Notes: generated by a model from the sequence alone, not told the origin. Positions 10,995 through 22,035 are shown, counted from the first letter of the stretch. The stretch is 64,000 bases of DNA from Tritrichomonas musculus (GCA_039105265.1 JAPFFF010000010.1:1054001-1118000), one strand, 5' to 3'. Translations and numbers: made by a program.

Positions 10995-11000
10995 TCACTT
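10995..11000 (+). promoter_or_regulatory. Initiator of the plus-strand Hsp70-like gene
   Basis: TCACTT with its A 15 nt before the ATG at 11012; matches the trichomonad initiator consensus. Confidence 0.6.
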
Positions 11001-11011
11001 CATTTTCATAA

Positions 11012-12856
11012 ATGAAAAAAATTCCTTTTGGAATTGACTTTGCTACAACATATTCTGCAATAGCAGTCAATAATGTACATGGCGGACCCAGAGTACTTAA
11101 AGATAATTCAAGTAAATCAGCAAGGAGAACAATGTGCAGTTTTGAAAAAAATGGTAGAATCATTTTTGGAAGCGCTGCAGAATCTGTCCAATTAGGCAAT
11201 TTGGAATCAACGATTTATGACACGAAAATAATGCTTGGGCAACCATTTAGTAGTCCAATAATTGAGAACAAGCAAAAAACATGGTTATTTAAAATCGAAA
11301 AGGCACCAGATAGTGATCAATTATTGATTAATATACCTTCTCAAAATAAAAAGCTTCGTCCTGTTGAAGTTATTCGCTTATTTTTAAACGATTTGATTGA
11401 ATCAGGCAATAAATGTTTACCAAAAGATAAAAAGAATCGTCAGGCAGTAATTGCAGTTCCAGCCAACTTCTCAGCTCTTCAAAAAAAAGAAATAGAAGAT
11501 GCTGCAAAATTAGCTAATATTGAACTCTTAGGTTTGTTAAATGAACCAACTGCCGCCTGCATTGCTTGTGCATATGGAAATGATTTTTTATATGAGAAAC
11601 CATCTTCAGATGTTATTATATTTGATTTTGGAGCTGGAACTTTAGATGTTTCTTTAGTACATATTGTAAATCAAGATATGAAAAATAAATTAAAATTTGA
11701 TGTTATTGCAGTTGATGGTGACAACCATCTTGGAGGACGTGATTTTGATGATATAATATTTAATTATGTCGTCAATAGTTTAAATCTTGATAGAAATAAT
11801 CTTAGATTAATGGCAATGACAATGCAATCAGTAGTGGATGCAAAAATATATCTTTCAGAGCAGGAAGAAGCTGATATTATTATATATGGAGTAGAAGATT
11901 ATAAGATGAAAATAACAAGAAAGAAATTCGAAGAACTTACACAAAATCTTATTGAAAAAAGTATTGACCCAGTTAAAAGAGTTTTAGAATTTGCACATAT
12001 GCCAATTCAAAAAGTTGATCACATTATCTTAACAGGAGGATCAAGTCATATGCCATTTGTTAAAGAAAAACTTACAAAATTTTTCGGGAAAGAGCCATTC
12101 GAAGGTGTAGATCCTCAAGAAGCTGTAGCTAAGGGTGCTTCTATTGTTGCTTATAATAAAGCAAATGGCTTAGTTGGAGGCATTGAAGATTTAGTCAGTT
12201 TTAAAGATGTGGCATCTCGTTCAATTGGAATTGCAACTGATGATGGAAATATGTCATTTCATGTTCATAAAAATGAGCCTCTTCCAATTGAAAGATGCAT
12301 TGTATATCATAATCATGATTATGATGAAGGTCTATCAATATATATCTTTGAAGGAGAGAACAAAAGATGTGAATTAAATGATTATTTGGGAAGATTTGAA
12401 CTTCATGGAATTCCAAAGCGTCCTGAAGGAGAAGAACAAATTAAGGTTATTTTCAGAATGGATGATAACGGACTTGTACATGTTGAGGCACAACTTATCA
12501 ATAGCCAAATACATGCTAGCATCAACGTAGTGAGATACATTGGTGACTATCCAGAAAAATTAAAGTTAGAAAAAAACATTGCAATTAATAATATAAATAG
12601 AGTTTGCAGATGTCAAGAAGATCCAGTTAAAAAGATATACAGAATGGCTTTGGCTTACTTAAATGATCCAGAAAATAGAATGAAATTGTTCTTAGGAATT
12701 GATAAATTCCAAGAATGCCAAAAAGAATTCAATCAAGGAATTCAGAATTCATCCGTTACAACAGATTCTACTCAAAATGCAAAAGGAAGAATCCTATCAT
12801 TGTTAAACCAACATTTTGTAATTCATCAAAATATACCATCTTTCCTTCAAAATTAA
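11012..12856 (+). CDS. Hsp70-like protein (divergent, no EEVD or KDEL)
   Basis: 614 aa. The full Hsp70 ATPase fold is visible: GIDFATTYSAIAV near residue 7, LLNEPTAACIACAYG near 180, FDFGAGTLDVSLV near 201, GGRDFDD near 240 and ILTGGSSHMPFV near 336. A beta substrate-binding domain follows (about 390-510), with a short helical end. The phosphate-1 loop reads DFATTYS instead of DLGTTYS. It lacks a signal peptide, a KDEL and the cytosolic EEVD, so it is a cytosolic paralogue, not the main Hsp70. It shares a repeat-rich promoter with the divergent CaaX Hsp70, which suggests co-regulation. The start is supported by the initiator. Confidence 0.88.
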   Translation: MKKIPFGIDFATTYSAIAVNNVHGGPRVLKDNSSKSARRTMCSFEKNGRIIFGSAAESVQLGNLESTIYDTKIMLGQPFSSPIIENKQKTWLFKIEKAPDSDQLLINIPSQNKKLRPVEVIRLFLNDLIESGNKCLPKDKKNRQAVIAVPANFSALQKKEIEDAAKLANIELLGLLNEPTAACIACAYGNDFLYEKPSSDVIIFDFGAGTLDVSLVHIVNQDMKNKLKFDVIAVDGDNHLGGRDFDDIIFNYVVNSLNLDRNNLRLMAMTMQSVVDAKIYLSEQEEADIIIYGVEDYKMKITRKKFEELTQNLIEKSIDPVKRVLEFAHMPIQKVDHIILTGGSSHMPFVKEKLTKFFGKEPFEGVDPQEAVAKGASIVAYNKANGLVGGIEDLVSFKDVASRSIGIATDDGNMSFHVHKNEPLPIERCIVYHNHDYDEGLSIYIFEGENKRCELNDYLGRFELHGIPKRPEGEEQIKVIFRMDDNGLVHVEAQLINSQIHASINVVRYIGDYPEKLKLEKNIAINNINRVCRCQEDPVKKIYRMALAYLNDPENRMKLFLGIDKFQECQKEFNQGIQNSSVTTDSTQNAKGRILSLLNQHFVIHQNIPSFLQN

Positions 12857-12927
12857 TGGTCAATACAAAGATGTAATGCCATTATTTCTTACAAATTAAT
12901 ATTTTTTTTTTTTTTAACTAAATATCC

Positions 12928-12959
<32 letters not shown>

Positions 12960-13237
12960 GAAATCACAAATGGAATAATTATCAATTTCAGGGTGCCAGA
13001 AATAGTTATTTATATTCTCTGAAATTGGGTAGGCCACAATTTTAAGGAACAACAACTATTCGGGTTTGATTACATTCATAAAATAGGTTAATAATTTCAT
13101 TGCTTAATAATTAACCTTCACTAAGAACACTAAAAATTTAGCTTTTTCAAAGCTTCTCAGTATTTTTGGATTTGATTAAAACAAAAATTGATGAGGTGAA
13201 ATAAAAAAAAGCTATTAGGATCGCTCTAATTAAAAAT
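12857..13237. other. Intergenic, between convergent genes
   Basis: A/T-rich spacer between the ends of the Hsp70-like and PP2C genes, with T runs near 12902-12916 and 12934-12959. No gene seen. Confidence 0.7.
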
Positions 13238-15796
13238 TTATTTGGTTAAGTCAACAACTATTGCTGAAATATTATCACAAGACATAGATCCGAAAGCAGC
13301 ATTTCGGATTGTGAAAGCTGCCTCTGATGCTGATGAAGCATTTACAGCAATTTTTGCTACATCATCATTTGTCAATACATCAAACACTCCATCACAACAA
13401 ATCACGAGAAACTTGTCATTTTCATCAATCTCAAATTCATTCAATTCTGGTTCCCTACCAACACCATGAATTGAGTAATCGCCGATTGCTCTAGCAACCG
13501 CCAAAACTCCATCAATTCTATTATCTCTTGTAACTCTGCCATAATTATTGTGAACTCTTTCAAATTCACTTCTATTTGAAGGTTTATGATCTTTTGTTAA
13601 TTCACGTGAGTCTCCGTTTGAACGGACAATCATTGCGCGCGCATCTCCAAGATGAGCGGTTACAATTTTTGTCTTTCCTGATTCATCTTTACAAACAAAA
13701 GCGAGACAAAGAGTTGAACCATCCTGAAGTCCAATTTTATGAATCGTTTTTTCTGCCATGCGAAATTTTTCTGTCACAAAATCGACAACTTTTTCAAATG
13801 AAAAGGAGTTTGATTGAATTCCTTCTTCAAATAAATCAGCAATTTGAATTGATGCAAATTTTGCAGTATTGGGACCTCCATGACCATCACAAACTGCATA
13901 TAAATTTAAGTCATCACGAACAATGATTGAATCCTCCATGCTGTCTCTCAATCCTAAAAATTCTGAGTAACCGCTTTTTCCATTCTCTTGATTTATATAA
14001 AGTGGCTTAATAAATAATTCATTTAATATTTGCTTGTGATCTTGGGATTCATCTTCTTTTGGCGGTTTTTTGACGGTTTGTGATGTGATCAATTCATTCA
14101 ATTTTTCGTTTTTTCCAGTAATTGAAATGTTTGTTTGAGTGATGTCAAGTCGCTCAAGAAATGAAAATTTCGAAATGTCAAACCCGCCTTCAATTGGATT
14201 CTCTGACAATTCAAGATACTGAAGAAGAGGAGTGCCATTAAATTGGGGCATTTTTGTGAGCTTGTTGTACGATAGATTTAAATCAACAATTGAAGCGCCT
14301 GTAATGAACTCAGGCATTGATTCTGGTGTTGATTCTAGCTCGTTCATTGAAAGGTCTAGAATTCTCATATTTTCAGCGATAAATGGCATTTTTTTGATTC
14401 TATTTTGTGAAAGGTTTAATATTTGAATTGTTGGAATTGTTGGAAATGATTCAAGTTTGTTTCCGCTCAAATCAACTAATACCAAATGAACTGGAACTTC
14501 TTCATTATTATTATCAGAATTTTCATCAAAGGCATCATCGAATGATTCAATTTGGCAGTTAGATGCTGAAAATCGATATAACGATTTTGGCAGTTTTGGC
14601 AACTTTTTGAGTGGATTATTTGATATGTTAAGATCAGAGAGTTTTTTGCAGTTTTTGATTTCAGAAGGGATTGACGTTAACTTATTAAAGAAGGCATTAA
14701 ATGTCTGAAGATTTGGAAGGCATTCAAAAATTTCTTTTGGAATTGTTTCAATTTGATTGAATGAAATATCAACAACCGTTATTTGATCTGACAAAACTGA
14801 ATTAATAGGAACTGAATTGAAATTAATCTCGGTGATTTCATTATGATCAACTATAAATGAATTGTTTACAATAGCTTTGATTTCGGTTGGAAAAGTTTTC
14901 AATTCATTATTGAAAATTAAGAACTCTTTCAAAAAGTTCAACTCTTGATTTTCAATACTTTTTATTTTATTATTTTGTGCTTTTAATTCTACAAGGGAAC
15001 TATTAAGTTTGGGAAGATGCGTAACTTTATTGCCATCAATATCCAAATCTGACAATTTTGACAGCGAAGTGATTGAATTTGGAACTTTTTCTAATAAATT
15101 ATTCGATAGGTTTAAAACATTTAAAGTTTGTGGAAAAACTGATTCATTTTCATTTTCTATTTCTGGTATTTCTGATATGAAATTATCGTTTAAATATAGA
15201 TATATCAAATTTGGGAAACTTTTTGAGAAGTTATTTGGTATTCTTTCAATTCGATTTTTTGATAGGTCTATAGAAATAAGTTGTGAGAAACAGAGAGTTG
15301 ATGTTTCAAGTGTGTGAAGACCATTTAATGATAATGATATTCCTTTAATTGAATTTGATGATTGATTTGAAAGTACTTTCAAAAAGTTGCAATCTATGAA
15401 AATTGTTTGAAGTTCTGGAAAATTGGCAAAAAATTGATCTGGAAGTTGATATAAACGATTCTGTCCTAAGAATATTGTTGAAACACTGGGATTTTTTAAA
15501 TTATTAAGATCTTCTAACCGATTTTGTGTAAAATATATTTGTTTTAAACTTGTATATGTTGATAATGCTTCAGAAATACGGATTGGAAGTGATGGGCCTA
15601 ATTTATTTTTTGTTAAATCAATCATAATCACATTTTTCAAATATTTTGGAAGTGTTTTAAAAATGTTGCCAGATAAATATAAATTTTTTATTGGACTTTC
15701 TTTAGATGGTGTGAATGGCAATTTTTTTAATTTACGGTCATTCAAAATGATATTTTCTGGCTCAGGAGGTTTACTTGTTGATTCTTGATTTCCCAT
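13238..15796 (-). CDS. LRR-PP2C protein phosphatase, likely N-myristoylated
   Basis: 852 aa. The start MGNQES is a good N-myristoylation signal (Gly2, Ser6). Residues about 15-560 are leucine-rich repeats of the L-x-x-L-x-L-S-x-N-x-(L/I) type (for example LDLSMNEL, LNLSYNKL). Residues about 605-850 are a PP2C Ser/Thr phosphatase domain with the metal-site motifs in order: DSMED, DGHGG near 636, HLGDAR, LAVARAIGD, CCDGVFDVL and the final DN. All key aspartates are present, so it should be active and Mg/Mn-dependent. It resembles the LRR-PP2C fusions of protists and the LRR plus PP2C module of fungal adenylyl cyclase, here without a cyclase. The LRRs probably select targets at a membrane. Confidence 0.92.
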   Translation of the reverse strand: MGNQESTSKPPEPENIILNDRKLKKLPFTPSKESPIKNLYLSGNIFKTLPKYLKNVIMIDLTKNKLGPSLPIRISEALSTYTSLKQIYFTQNRLEDLNNLKNPSVSTIFLGQNRLYQLPDQFFANFPELQTIFIDCNFLKVLSNQSSNSIKGISLSLNGLHTLETSTLCFSQLISIDLSKNRIERIPNNFSKSFPNLIYLYLNDNFISEIPEIENENESVFPQTLNVLNLSNNLLEKVPNSITSLSKLSDLDIDGNKVTHLPKLNSSLVELKAQNNKIKSIENQELNFLKEFLIFNNELKTFPTEIKAIVNNSFIVDHNEITEINFNSVPINSVLSDQITVVDISFNQIETIPKEIFECLPNLQTFNAFFNKLTSIPSEIKNCKKLSDLNISNNPLKKLPKLPKSLYRFSASNCQIESFDDAFDENSDNNNEEVPVHLVLVDLSGNKLESFPTIPTIQILNLSQNRIKKMPFIAENMRILDLSMNELESTPESMPEFITGASIVDLNLSYNKLTKMPQFNGTPLLQYLELSENPIEGGFDISKFSFLERLDITQTNISITGKNEKLNELITSQTVKKPPKEDESQDHKQILNELFIKPLYINQENGKSGYSEFLGLRDSMEDSIIVRDDLNLYAVCDGHGGPNTAKFASIQIADLFEEGIQSNSFSFEKVVDFVTEKFRMAEKTIHKIGLQDGSTLCLAFVCKDESGKTKIVTAHLGDARAMIVRSNGDSRELTKDHKPSNRSEFERVHNNYGRVTRDNRIDGVLAVARAIGDYSIHGVGREPELNEFEIDENDKFLVICCDGVFDVLTNDDVAKIAVNASSASEAAFTIRNAAFGSMSCDNISAIVVDLTK

Positions 15797-16247
15797 TTTT
15801 TAATTAATTCAATATCAAAAAATTATTTTTCAATGAGTTTATTCAAAAGAATGATCATCTAACACTTAAAAAAGTTGAACATCAATTTTAATTCAAAATA
15901 TTTTATGGGTATTTTTTGTATCACATTTCGATTAATATAACTTTTTGTTAAATATTTCGGAAATAATCAAAATGAATTTTACCATATAAAAAGATTAATT
16001 AATACTAAAAAAAGTAAACTTATTGAGTTTCTAAAGTCTCATGGAACATGGTCAAGAAGATTAAAAAAGTTTGCATAAATAAGCATTGTTTTTGAATACT
16101 TAAAGATAAAAAAAGAGAATGAGGTAACAAAAGATCAAAAAAAGGAATAAATGATTTAAAAATAAAAATAAATTGGAAATAATTGAGCAAATTAATAAAT
16201 TAATATATTTATTTATAATCAAACAATAGTTTAAAATGAAAAATAAT
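15797..16247. other. Intergenic
   Basis: A/T-rich spacer, only short chance frames; nothing recognised. Confidence 0.7.
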
Positions 16248-16790
16248 TTAGTTTTCATCAAAAATCATAATAGATGAAAGCATTTTGTTTTCTTTTTGGT
16301 TCTTTTTTTCAATATTATTGAAAAATGAATTTAGAAAAGGGAATAATGATTCACCAGTTGCTTTTTTAACTTGTAATGCAGGTAATTCTAAAATGGTATA
16401 TTGAATTTTCATTTCGCCAATTATTCTAGGATCTGAAGAAATTTTATTAGTATCTTGTGATCTTTCATATAAATTTATATATTTAAAATCTGTGGTTTGG
16501 TGTTCGTCTGTTAATCTAGGGAAATCACTGGAATTAACTACTGTAGAACAAACAATTGGGTCGTTTAGCAAAAAATTCTTTCTCCTGAACACAAAAAGGA
16601 TTCCTTTTGTTTTATCTGTAATGTCGACTGAAAATTGAAGATTAGAATCATTCATTTCCTTGGCATCAATAATAAATGCTTGTTTGTTCTTTTCTGGAAT
16701 TGTTGTAATACTAACGCGAACTTTGTCGTTTTGATTAATGATTTCATTACTCAATCTGAATGAGGGCAAAAAAATATTTAGGCAATGCAT
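16248..16790 (-). CDS. Hypothetical protein, possibly C2-like
   Basis: 180 aa, not securely recognised. It begins with a hydrophobic beta-rich stretch (RVSITTIP, FSVDITDKTKGILFVFRRK), has a central segment FLLNDPIVCSTVVNSSDFPR, then IGEMKIQYTILELPAL and a Lys/Asn-rich helical end. The alternating beta strands and the I-G-x-M-x-I-x-Y ending resemble C2-like sandwich domains of trichomonad proteins, but the acidic calcium residues are not obvious. No signal peptide or membrane segment. Expression is likely but the function is unknown. Confidence 0.55.
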   Translation of the reverse strand: MHCLNIFLPSFRLSNEIINQNDKVRVSITTIPEKNKQAFIIDAKEMNDSNLQFSVDITDKTKGILFVFRRKNFLLNDPIVCSTVVNSSDFPRLTDEHQTTDFKYINLYERSQDTNKISSDPRIIGEMKIQYTILELPALQVKKATGESLFPFLNSFFNNIEKKNQKENKMLSSIMIFDEN

Positions 16791-17125
16791 TTGGTTTGCA
16801 AAATATTAAATAAAATCAGATAATAAGATAAAACCTTTCATATTCAATTTTTTCAAATAAATTCAAAAAATTGATAAAGATAAAAAATATTCAAATTATT
16901 TTATTTTTAATCTTCACAAAAAATTGAGAAAAAAAAGAAATTTTGAAATAATTATTTTTTTTTTTTTCAGAGAAAAATTCAAAATCTTATTTCAAAAAAA
17001 TTTTATTTGAATTTTCAATACTAATATAATAGGCGTGTATAAAGTGTAGGAGTATATAATTACATAGAATTCTATTAATATATTAATGTTTAACGCATCT
17101 GAGATCAGATTTCCCAAATCCAGTT
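16791..17125. other. Intergenic
   Basis: A/T-rich spacer with homopolymer runs; nothing recognised. Confidence 0.7.
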
Positions 17126-18301
17126 TTAAAAAAACAATTTTACTTGATTTATCGTTGTTTGAAATGTAAAATGAGTATCATGCAAGCTTATGATATATCT
17201 ACTCATTTCTTTAATTCTATCGATTGTTAACGAATTCACGAAATCTATAATCTTCGGCATTTCGCTTATGTTTGCGCTTGGATCGATACGAGCTATAAAT
17301 CCAATTTTTTCCAAATGAATAGAATTATAATATGGAAGCCACATGAAGTCATCATATAAGTAAATTGGAATATAGCCAAATTGTAGGGTTTCCGTGAGTC
17401 TATAAGTGTTTCTTCCCAATCCTCTTGGGCAAAGAATTGTTTTAGATCAAGCATACATTTGAGACCAATTGACTGATTTATCAAAACAGAATTTGAGGTC
17501 GTTGGGATGAGCATCGAAATAGTTAAGAATGAATCTTCTTTGGAAATTTGTCCAAACTCGACCAATGAATATTGTATCATACTGAATATCAGCATAATTA
17601 CGATTTAAATCTGGTGGGAGATCTTTTAAATGCATGGGTAATACCATATTCCATGTTCCGCCTTGATTTGCCTGGAGAAAATTTGATGGGAATATTTTTT
17701 GTTGAAAACCTTCGGCGCCATAATTGTTGGATGAAATAGTGAAATATAATAGATATGGTTTAAATAATTTGATCAATTGCCTTAGAAAATTTACATATTT
17801 TCTACGACTATGAAATGCTTTAAAAGTATAATACCATGGAATAAATATTAGAACGAAAACACCAAAATCTTTGATGGGTAGTTTACTAAATTCAATACAC
17901 CAATAATCTTCAACCCATGGACCTTTATAACCATGGTAATCTCGATATTTTTTTTTGGGATTATAAGATTTGATATGACTATTGTTTTGAACAAATTTTT
18001 GAATGTTTTCTCGCTCTTTTTGCTGTACTAAATAGTCAGTAATAAATCCTGAGTTGGGTATGTTCAAACATTCTAATGCATCATTCAATAAATTTGTTTG
18101 CCGATATAAAATTTGGATAAAAACATTTTCAAAAACACTTTCAAATTTTGTGAAAATATCAGATAAGCGAAATATAAAAAATACTAGAAAAATTTTTAAA
18201 AATCGAAAATGGAAAATAAATTTGCAAAACAAAACCTTTTCGTCATCCAATAGAGTTGTCAATTGGTGAGCGAATTTAGAGAAATTGCAGAAATCTAACA
18301 A
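17126..18301 (-). pseudogene. Exostosin-family (GT47-like) glycosyltransferase with one in-frame TGA
   Basis: Two segments in the same frame, 18301-17450 and 17446-17126, are separated only by a TGA at 17447-17449. The upstream part (284 codons) has a hydrophobic N-terminal segment (residues about 25-45) that would anchor a Golgi type II enzyme, then VEDYWCIEFSKLP and FIPWYYTFKAF. Just after the TGA comes SKTILCPRGLGRNTYRLTET and then LQFGYIPIYLYDD, the strongly conserved exostosin nucleotide-sugar region. Intact members would transfer sugars onto glycans or proteoglycan-like chains. Full conservation on both sides of a single stop suggests a very recent pseudogene, a sequencing error or readthrough. 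Confidence 0.75.
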
Positions 18302-18781
18302 GAGTATACTCTTCAGAAATTTTGAGAAAGAGATATGACCATTTATATATTTAAATTATTTTGTCTATTTAATTTTTTGAGAAGAAATATCAAATCGTAA
18401 TTTATGAGTAAAAAAAAAGAGAAAATGAAAGTTTAGGATCTCATTTTGAATTCCATCTATCTCAAAAGAAAGAAAGAAAAAAAATCGACAAACCCTTCTG
18501 TTATAAAAATAAAATTGAGTGAAACATGAAAGTACAATTAGATTAAATAAAAAATATCTACATTTTTTTTTCTTGATAATTCAAAGTTTCTTTTCAGAGC
18601 TTTTCTTCAATTTTAGCAAGAACAGAATGATAAAAAAAGCTTTAATACTTTAAATATATTTAATAAATAAAATCCATAATATTACATATAAAAAAAAATT
18701 GTTTTTAAGAACATATTTAGTCATAATGTGACAGAATTGTCTAGCTTTTTTGATTTATTCTGAATATATCAAAAGTCTAAA
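18302..18781. other. Intergenic
   Basis: A/T-rich spacer between the exostosin-like and BTB-like genes; nothing recognised. Confidence 0.7.
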
Positions 18782-20047
18782 CTAAAAAGAATCATACAGA
18801 TCAATAGTTTCATCATCATCATCATCATAGTCGTCATAGTTCACATCCTCCTCGCTAGAAGAAGAACTCGAAGTTGAGCTAAGAAGTCGCTTTGGCTTAG
18901 TAAAGATCTCAGCAGATTTGTGGTATGTTCCGAATATATCAAACTTTGCTTCCTCCAATTTTGGCGGGATTTCTTGATTGAAAGGCTGAATCATAACCAA
19001 TTTCAGAGACCTAACAAAATTAACGGTTTTATTCACTTTAAATTTGGTCACATCACCGTCAATTCTTACTTCTTCAGCAGAATGAATTTCAGTGAAATAC
19101 TTGTTGTCACTGCTCACAAGCAGAGACAGATTTAAAGGGCCTTTATTTTCATCCAATTTGAGGGAATAACCGTCGATTTCAAATGTGAAGTCATTAAAAA
19201 AATAGGAAAAAGTCATTTTCATTATGCTTCTCTCACTTAACGGAACCGTATCGAATAATTTTTCACAGAAAAAAGTCGGAGAGTCACTTTTTCCTATAAC
19301 CGATTCAAAGAAGCCTCGTCCTGACTCGTCTTGGTATTTTTCACTTTGTGATATTTGTGAGAGAAAAATTTTAAATACTGAAATTTTTGAAATATCAAAA
19401 AATGGACATTTTAGAATCCTCTCAAAAAGTTGATATCTTTGGAATTTTTCAATAAAATTGATAATGGTTCTCTCAATTTCTTTGTATCGTTCATTTTCAG
19501 GTTCTATCGTCTGTAGTTCATTCAGTAGACAGTCGAGAATCTTGTTTTGCGTTTGGGGCCGAAGTGTGTAGCCTTCTTCCAATAGATAATTAACCGAAAA
19601 ATATGGAATGAATGCGTTTTGATCGTTCTCGAAAAATTCGTTTAAAAAAATAAAGAAAAATTTGTATTTTACACAATTCAGAGTACTAAATGTGATTTCT
19701 TTCTGTGACATAAAAAATTCTGAGATCATTTCTGGTGTTGGCGCCACTGGTAAAAACTGGCGGGCTGCTGTTTGGATTTTTTCATCTTTGAATTCTAAAA
19801 AAGATGACATTATATCAAAGAAAAATGCGTTTTTTCGATTTATGTTTACACTTTGCCCATATAAATAGGCAATCAATTCGTTGATTTGCCCTTTAATAGA
19901 TGGTAAAATTAGAAAATTTAATGAAGGGTTTTTTGAAATCAAATTTGATTGGAATTCAATAATTGTTCGATTAACATAATATGATTTTCCGAAATATTTG
20001 AATTCTAGATTTGCAAAGGTTGGCTCGTAAAACAAAGATGATCTCAT
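18782..20047 (-). CDS. BTB/POZ-like protein with acidic tail
   Basis: 421 aa. The first 75 residues look like a BTB fold: a FKYFGKSYYVNRTII strand pair, then a helix and LPSIKGQINELIAYLYGQSVNI, as in trichomonad BTB proteins where the hydrophobic LIxYLYG helix is diagnostic. A long helical middle follows (BACK-like, about 90-250), then a beta-rich region with LNLSLLVSSDNKYFTEIH and VRSLKLVMI resembling a discoidin-like sandwich. The C-terminus is a run of Ser then Asp/Glu (about 385-421). These proteins may act as Cullin-3 adaptors; that role is inferred from the family. Confidence 0.65.
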   Translation of the reverse strand: MRSSLFYEPTFANLEFKYFGKSYYVNRTIIEFQSNLISKNPSLNFLILPSIKGQINELIAYLYGQSVNINRKNAFFFDIMSSFLEFKDEKIQTAARQFLPVAPTPEMISEFFMSQKEITFSTLNCVKYKFFFIFLNEFFENDQNAFIPYFSVNYLLEEGYTLRPQTQNKILDCLLNELQTIEPENERYKEIERTIINFIEKFQRYQLFERILKCPFFDISKISVFKIFLSQISQSEKYQDESGRGFFESVIGKSDSPTFFCEKLFDTVPLSERSIMKMTFSYFFNDFTFEIDGYSLKLDENKGPLNLSLLVSSDNKYFTEIHSAEEVRIDGDVTKFKVNKTVNFVRSLKLVMIQPFNQEIPPKLEEAKFDIFGTYHKSAEIFTKPKRLLSSTSSSSSSEEDVNYDDYDDDDDETIDLYDSF

Positions 20048-20530
20048 TGATTTTAATAAATTGAATATTCCTTTGAAAAACTTCTGTATTTTTTATCTTA
20101 CAAATTTTTAAATATTTTGATATTCTATTTATATTTTTATTATTTTTCCAGTTTTATAAAGTAATTCAAAAGGTTTTATCATAATAAATATATTGTTTCA
20201 ATATATTGAATTTTTTTTTGAAATTTGTGCTCCTATTTTTTTTAACTAGATAGAATTTCTTTAAGATTACGGAATACTTTCAATTATATATGCTTATATA
20301 CTGCTTTCTCAATAAGAGGATATCAATTTCTTTTGTAGTGTGATTTTTTAACTTAATCTTTTCTTTTTTTTTGATCACTGTATTATAATTTAATAATATT
20401 TCCATTACTATTTATTAAAATATTCAAAATAACGATCAGATTTATAATCAATAATAATCACTTCAAATATATAATTTGATATGAAAAAGATCGAAACAAT
20501 TAATTAAATATTAATTACTTTTATTTAAAT
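20048..20530. other. Intergenic
   Basis: A/T-rich spacer, nothing recognised. Confidence 0.7.
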
Positions 20531-21004
20531 TTACTCAAAGTGTAATGCTTTGAGAGTTTCATCGAGTGAAAGTTTTCCATCCTTATCAGCATCATATTTT
20601 TCAACTAATTTGTGTGCCTCTTCTGGTGTTGCCTTCTCTGGATTCATGTAATGTAAGAAATTATAAACTTCTTTTTCATCAAGATATCCACTGTGATCAG
20701 CATCCAATTCGTTGAATAATTTTGTAGCAGCACCTCTTGGATCATCTTTGGCTTCAGCGAGAACATTTAATGATTCTTGGAATTCTTCAAAACTAATTGC
20801 ACCATCACCATCTTTATCAGAAAGCCTTACAACAAGTGCTGCACGATCTGCTGGTAAACCTTTCTCCTTTAAGACTCCTTCAATCTCTGCTGCCTCCAAT
20901 TTTCCACTTTTATCTTTATCGAATTTCTCGAAAATTTTCTTGAGCAATGGAGTCTGTTCCTGTAAAATCTTTGTAAAGTTGAATTTAGGAATTGAAAATG
21001 ACAT
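20531..21004 (-). CDS. Four-EF-hand calcium-binding protein
   Basis: 157 aa, calmodulin-sized. Four EF-hand loops are clear: DKDKSGKLEAAE near 29-40, DKDGDGAISFEE near 64-75, DADHSGYLDEKE near 101-112 and DADKDGKLSLDE near 139-150. All keep Asp at loop position 1 and Glu at 12, so all four should bind calcium. The short N-terminus MSFSIPKFNFTKIL is not a signal peptide, so it is a cytosolic sensor. It is not canonical calmodulin or centrin: the linkers and N-terminus differ. An initiator-like TCATTT lies upstream on the minus strand. Codon use is less A/T-biased than the surroundings, suggesting good expression. Confidence 0.92.
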   Translation of the reverse strand: MSFSIPKFNFTKILQEQTPLLKKIFEKFDKDKSGKLEAAEIEGVLKEKGLPADRAALVVRLSDKDGDGAISFEEFQESLNVLAEAKDDPRGAATKLFNELDADHSGYLDEKEVYNFLHYMNPEKATPEEAHKLVEKYDADKDGKLSLDETLKALHFE

Positions 21005-22020
21005 TTGCTTAAAATAAAAATGAAATGAAAACTAAAGTGATTCGGAATTGTTTTATAAATTTTTTTATTTTAGCTTTTTTAATCAAAAGCCCATAATGAT
21101 ATAATCTCAAAATATTTCCATTATGATTCAAAATAAAATATATTCTGTTAGTTTTAAATTTTGATATGAATATCGACAAAAGATAACTCAAATTTTGTAT
21201 GCAATACAAAAAGTTACCGATACATATATTGGGATTGATGGAAAAGACATTTACTTAAATTCTTCTTTTCATGCCAATTAATTATGATCAAGAATGATCA
21301 TTTATTGCAATATTATTATGAAGAAGGCATCTTTTTAAATGAAATTAATAATTAAGTTAAATAAATAAAAAAATATAATTAATATTTACTTTTATTATAA
21401 TTAAATTATTATAAATAAATTAATTTTAATAAATAAAAAGGAAATAATCATAAAATTCTAATATATTTCTATTTTTAATCTAAGTGGTTATTACTTGAAA
21501 AAGTTGCAGAATTGAAAGACGTAATAACGATATATAAAATAAGAAAGTTATATGTTCCAAATTTTATTCAAAGTCTCTCAAATGATCCAACGATCACATG
21601 GAAACGAAATATGAAATTATAACCTATTCTCATCCAAAAATATTTTCATATCTTTTATATCAAATATTAATCTTTTTTGATGCTTCTGTTATATAGAAGA
21701 TTATTCATGCTTTTTTTCTACATGTTTTTTTAATTGATAAGTTGATTGAAAAAGTAATAAAAAATAATTATTTGTTTATTCATCCTTTGAAATTATCAAT
21801 ATATTAATAGTTATTGTATTAAATTGACAGCTTATTCAAGTTTGATTATTTTAAATGATAAAAATTTATTATAATGAGAGATATATTACATTGTAATTGA
21901 TGTTTTGAAAATTTTTGACCTAATTAAAAATTTTAGGTATATTAATCCACTTGAAAATCCAATTCATCAATATCATATCCCAATTCATCCAAAATTTGAG
22001 TTAATTCCTCATAATAATAA
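21005..22020. other. Intergenic
   Basis: A/T-rich stretch; short coding-like scraps near 21485-21630 cannot be assigned. No RNA gene seen. Confidence 0.6.
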
Positions 22021-22035
22021 TTTCAATTTCCTTGG

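Noticed and set aside
13242-13926. Plus-strand frames opposite the PP2C domain
   Set aside because: Antisense shadows of a strongly conserved domain on the minus strand.
17293-17595. Separate 100-codon protein overlapping the exostosin-like gene
   Set aside because: It is an off-frame reading of the conserved exostosin region; the real frame is the one with the conserved motif.
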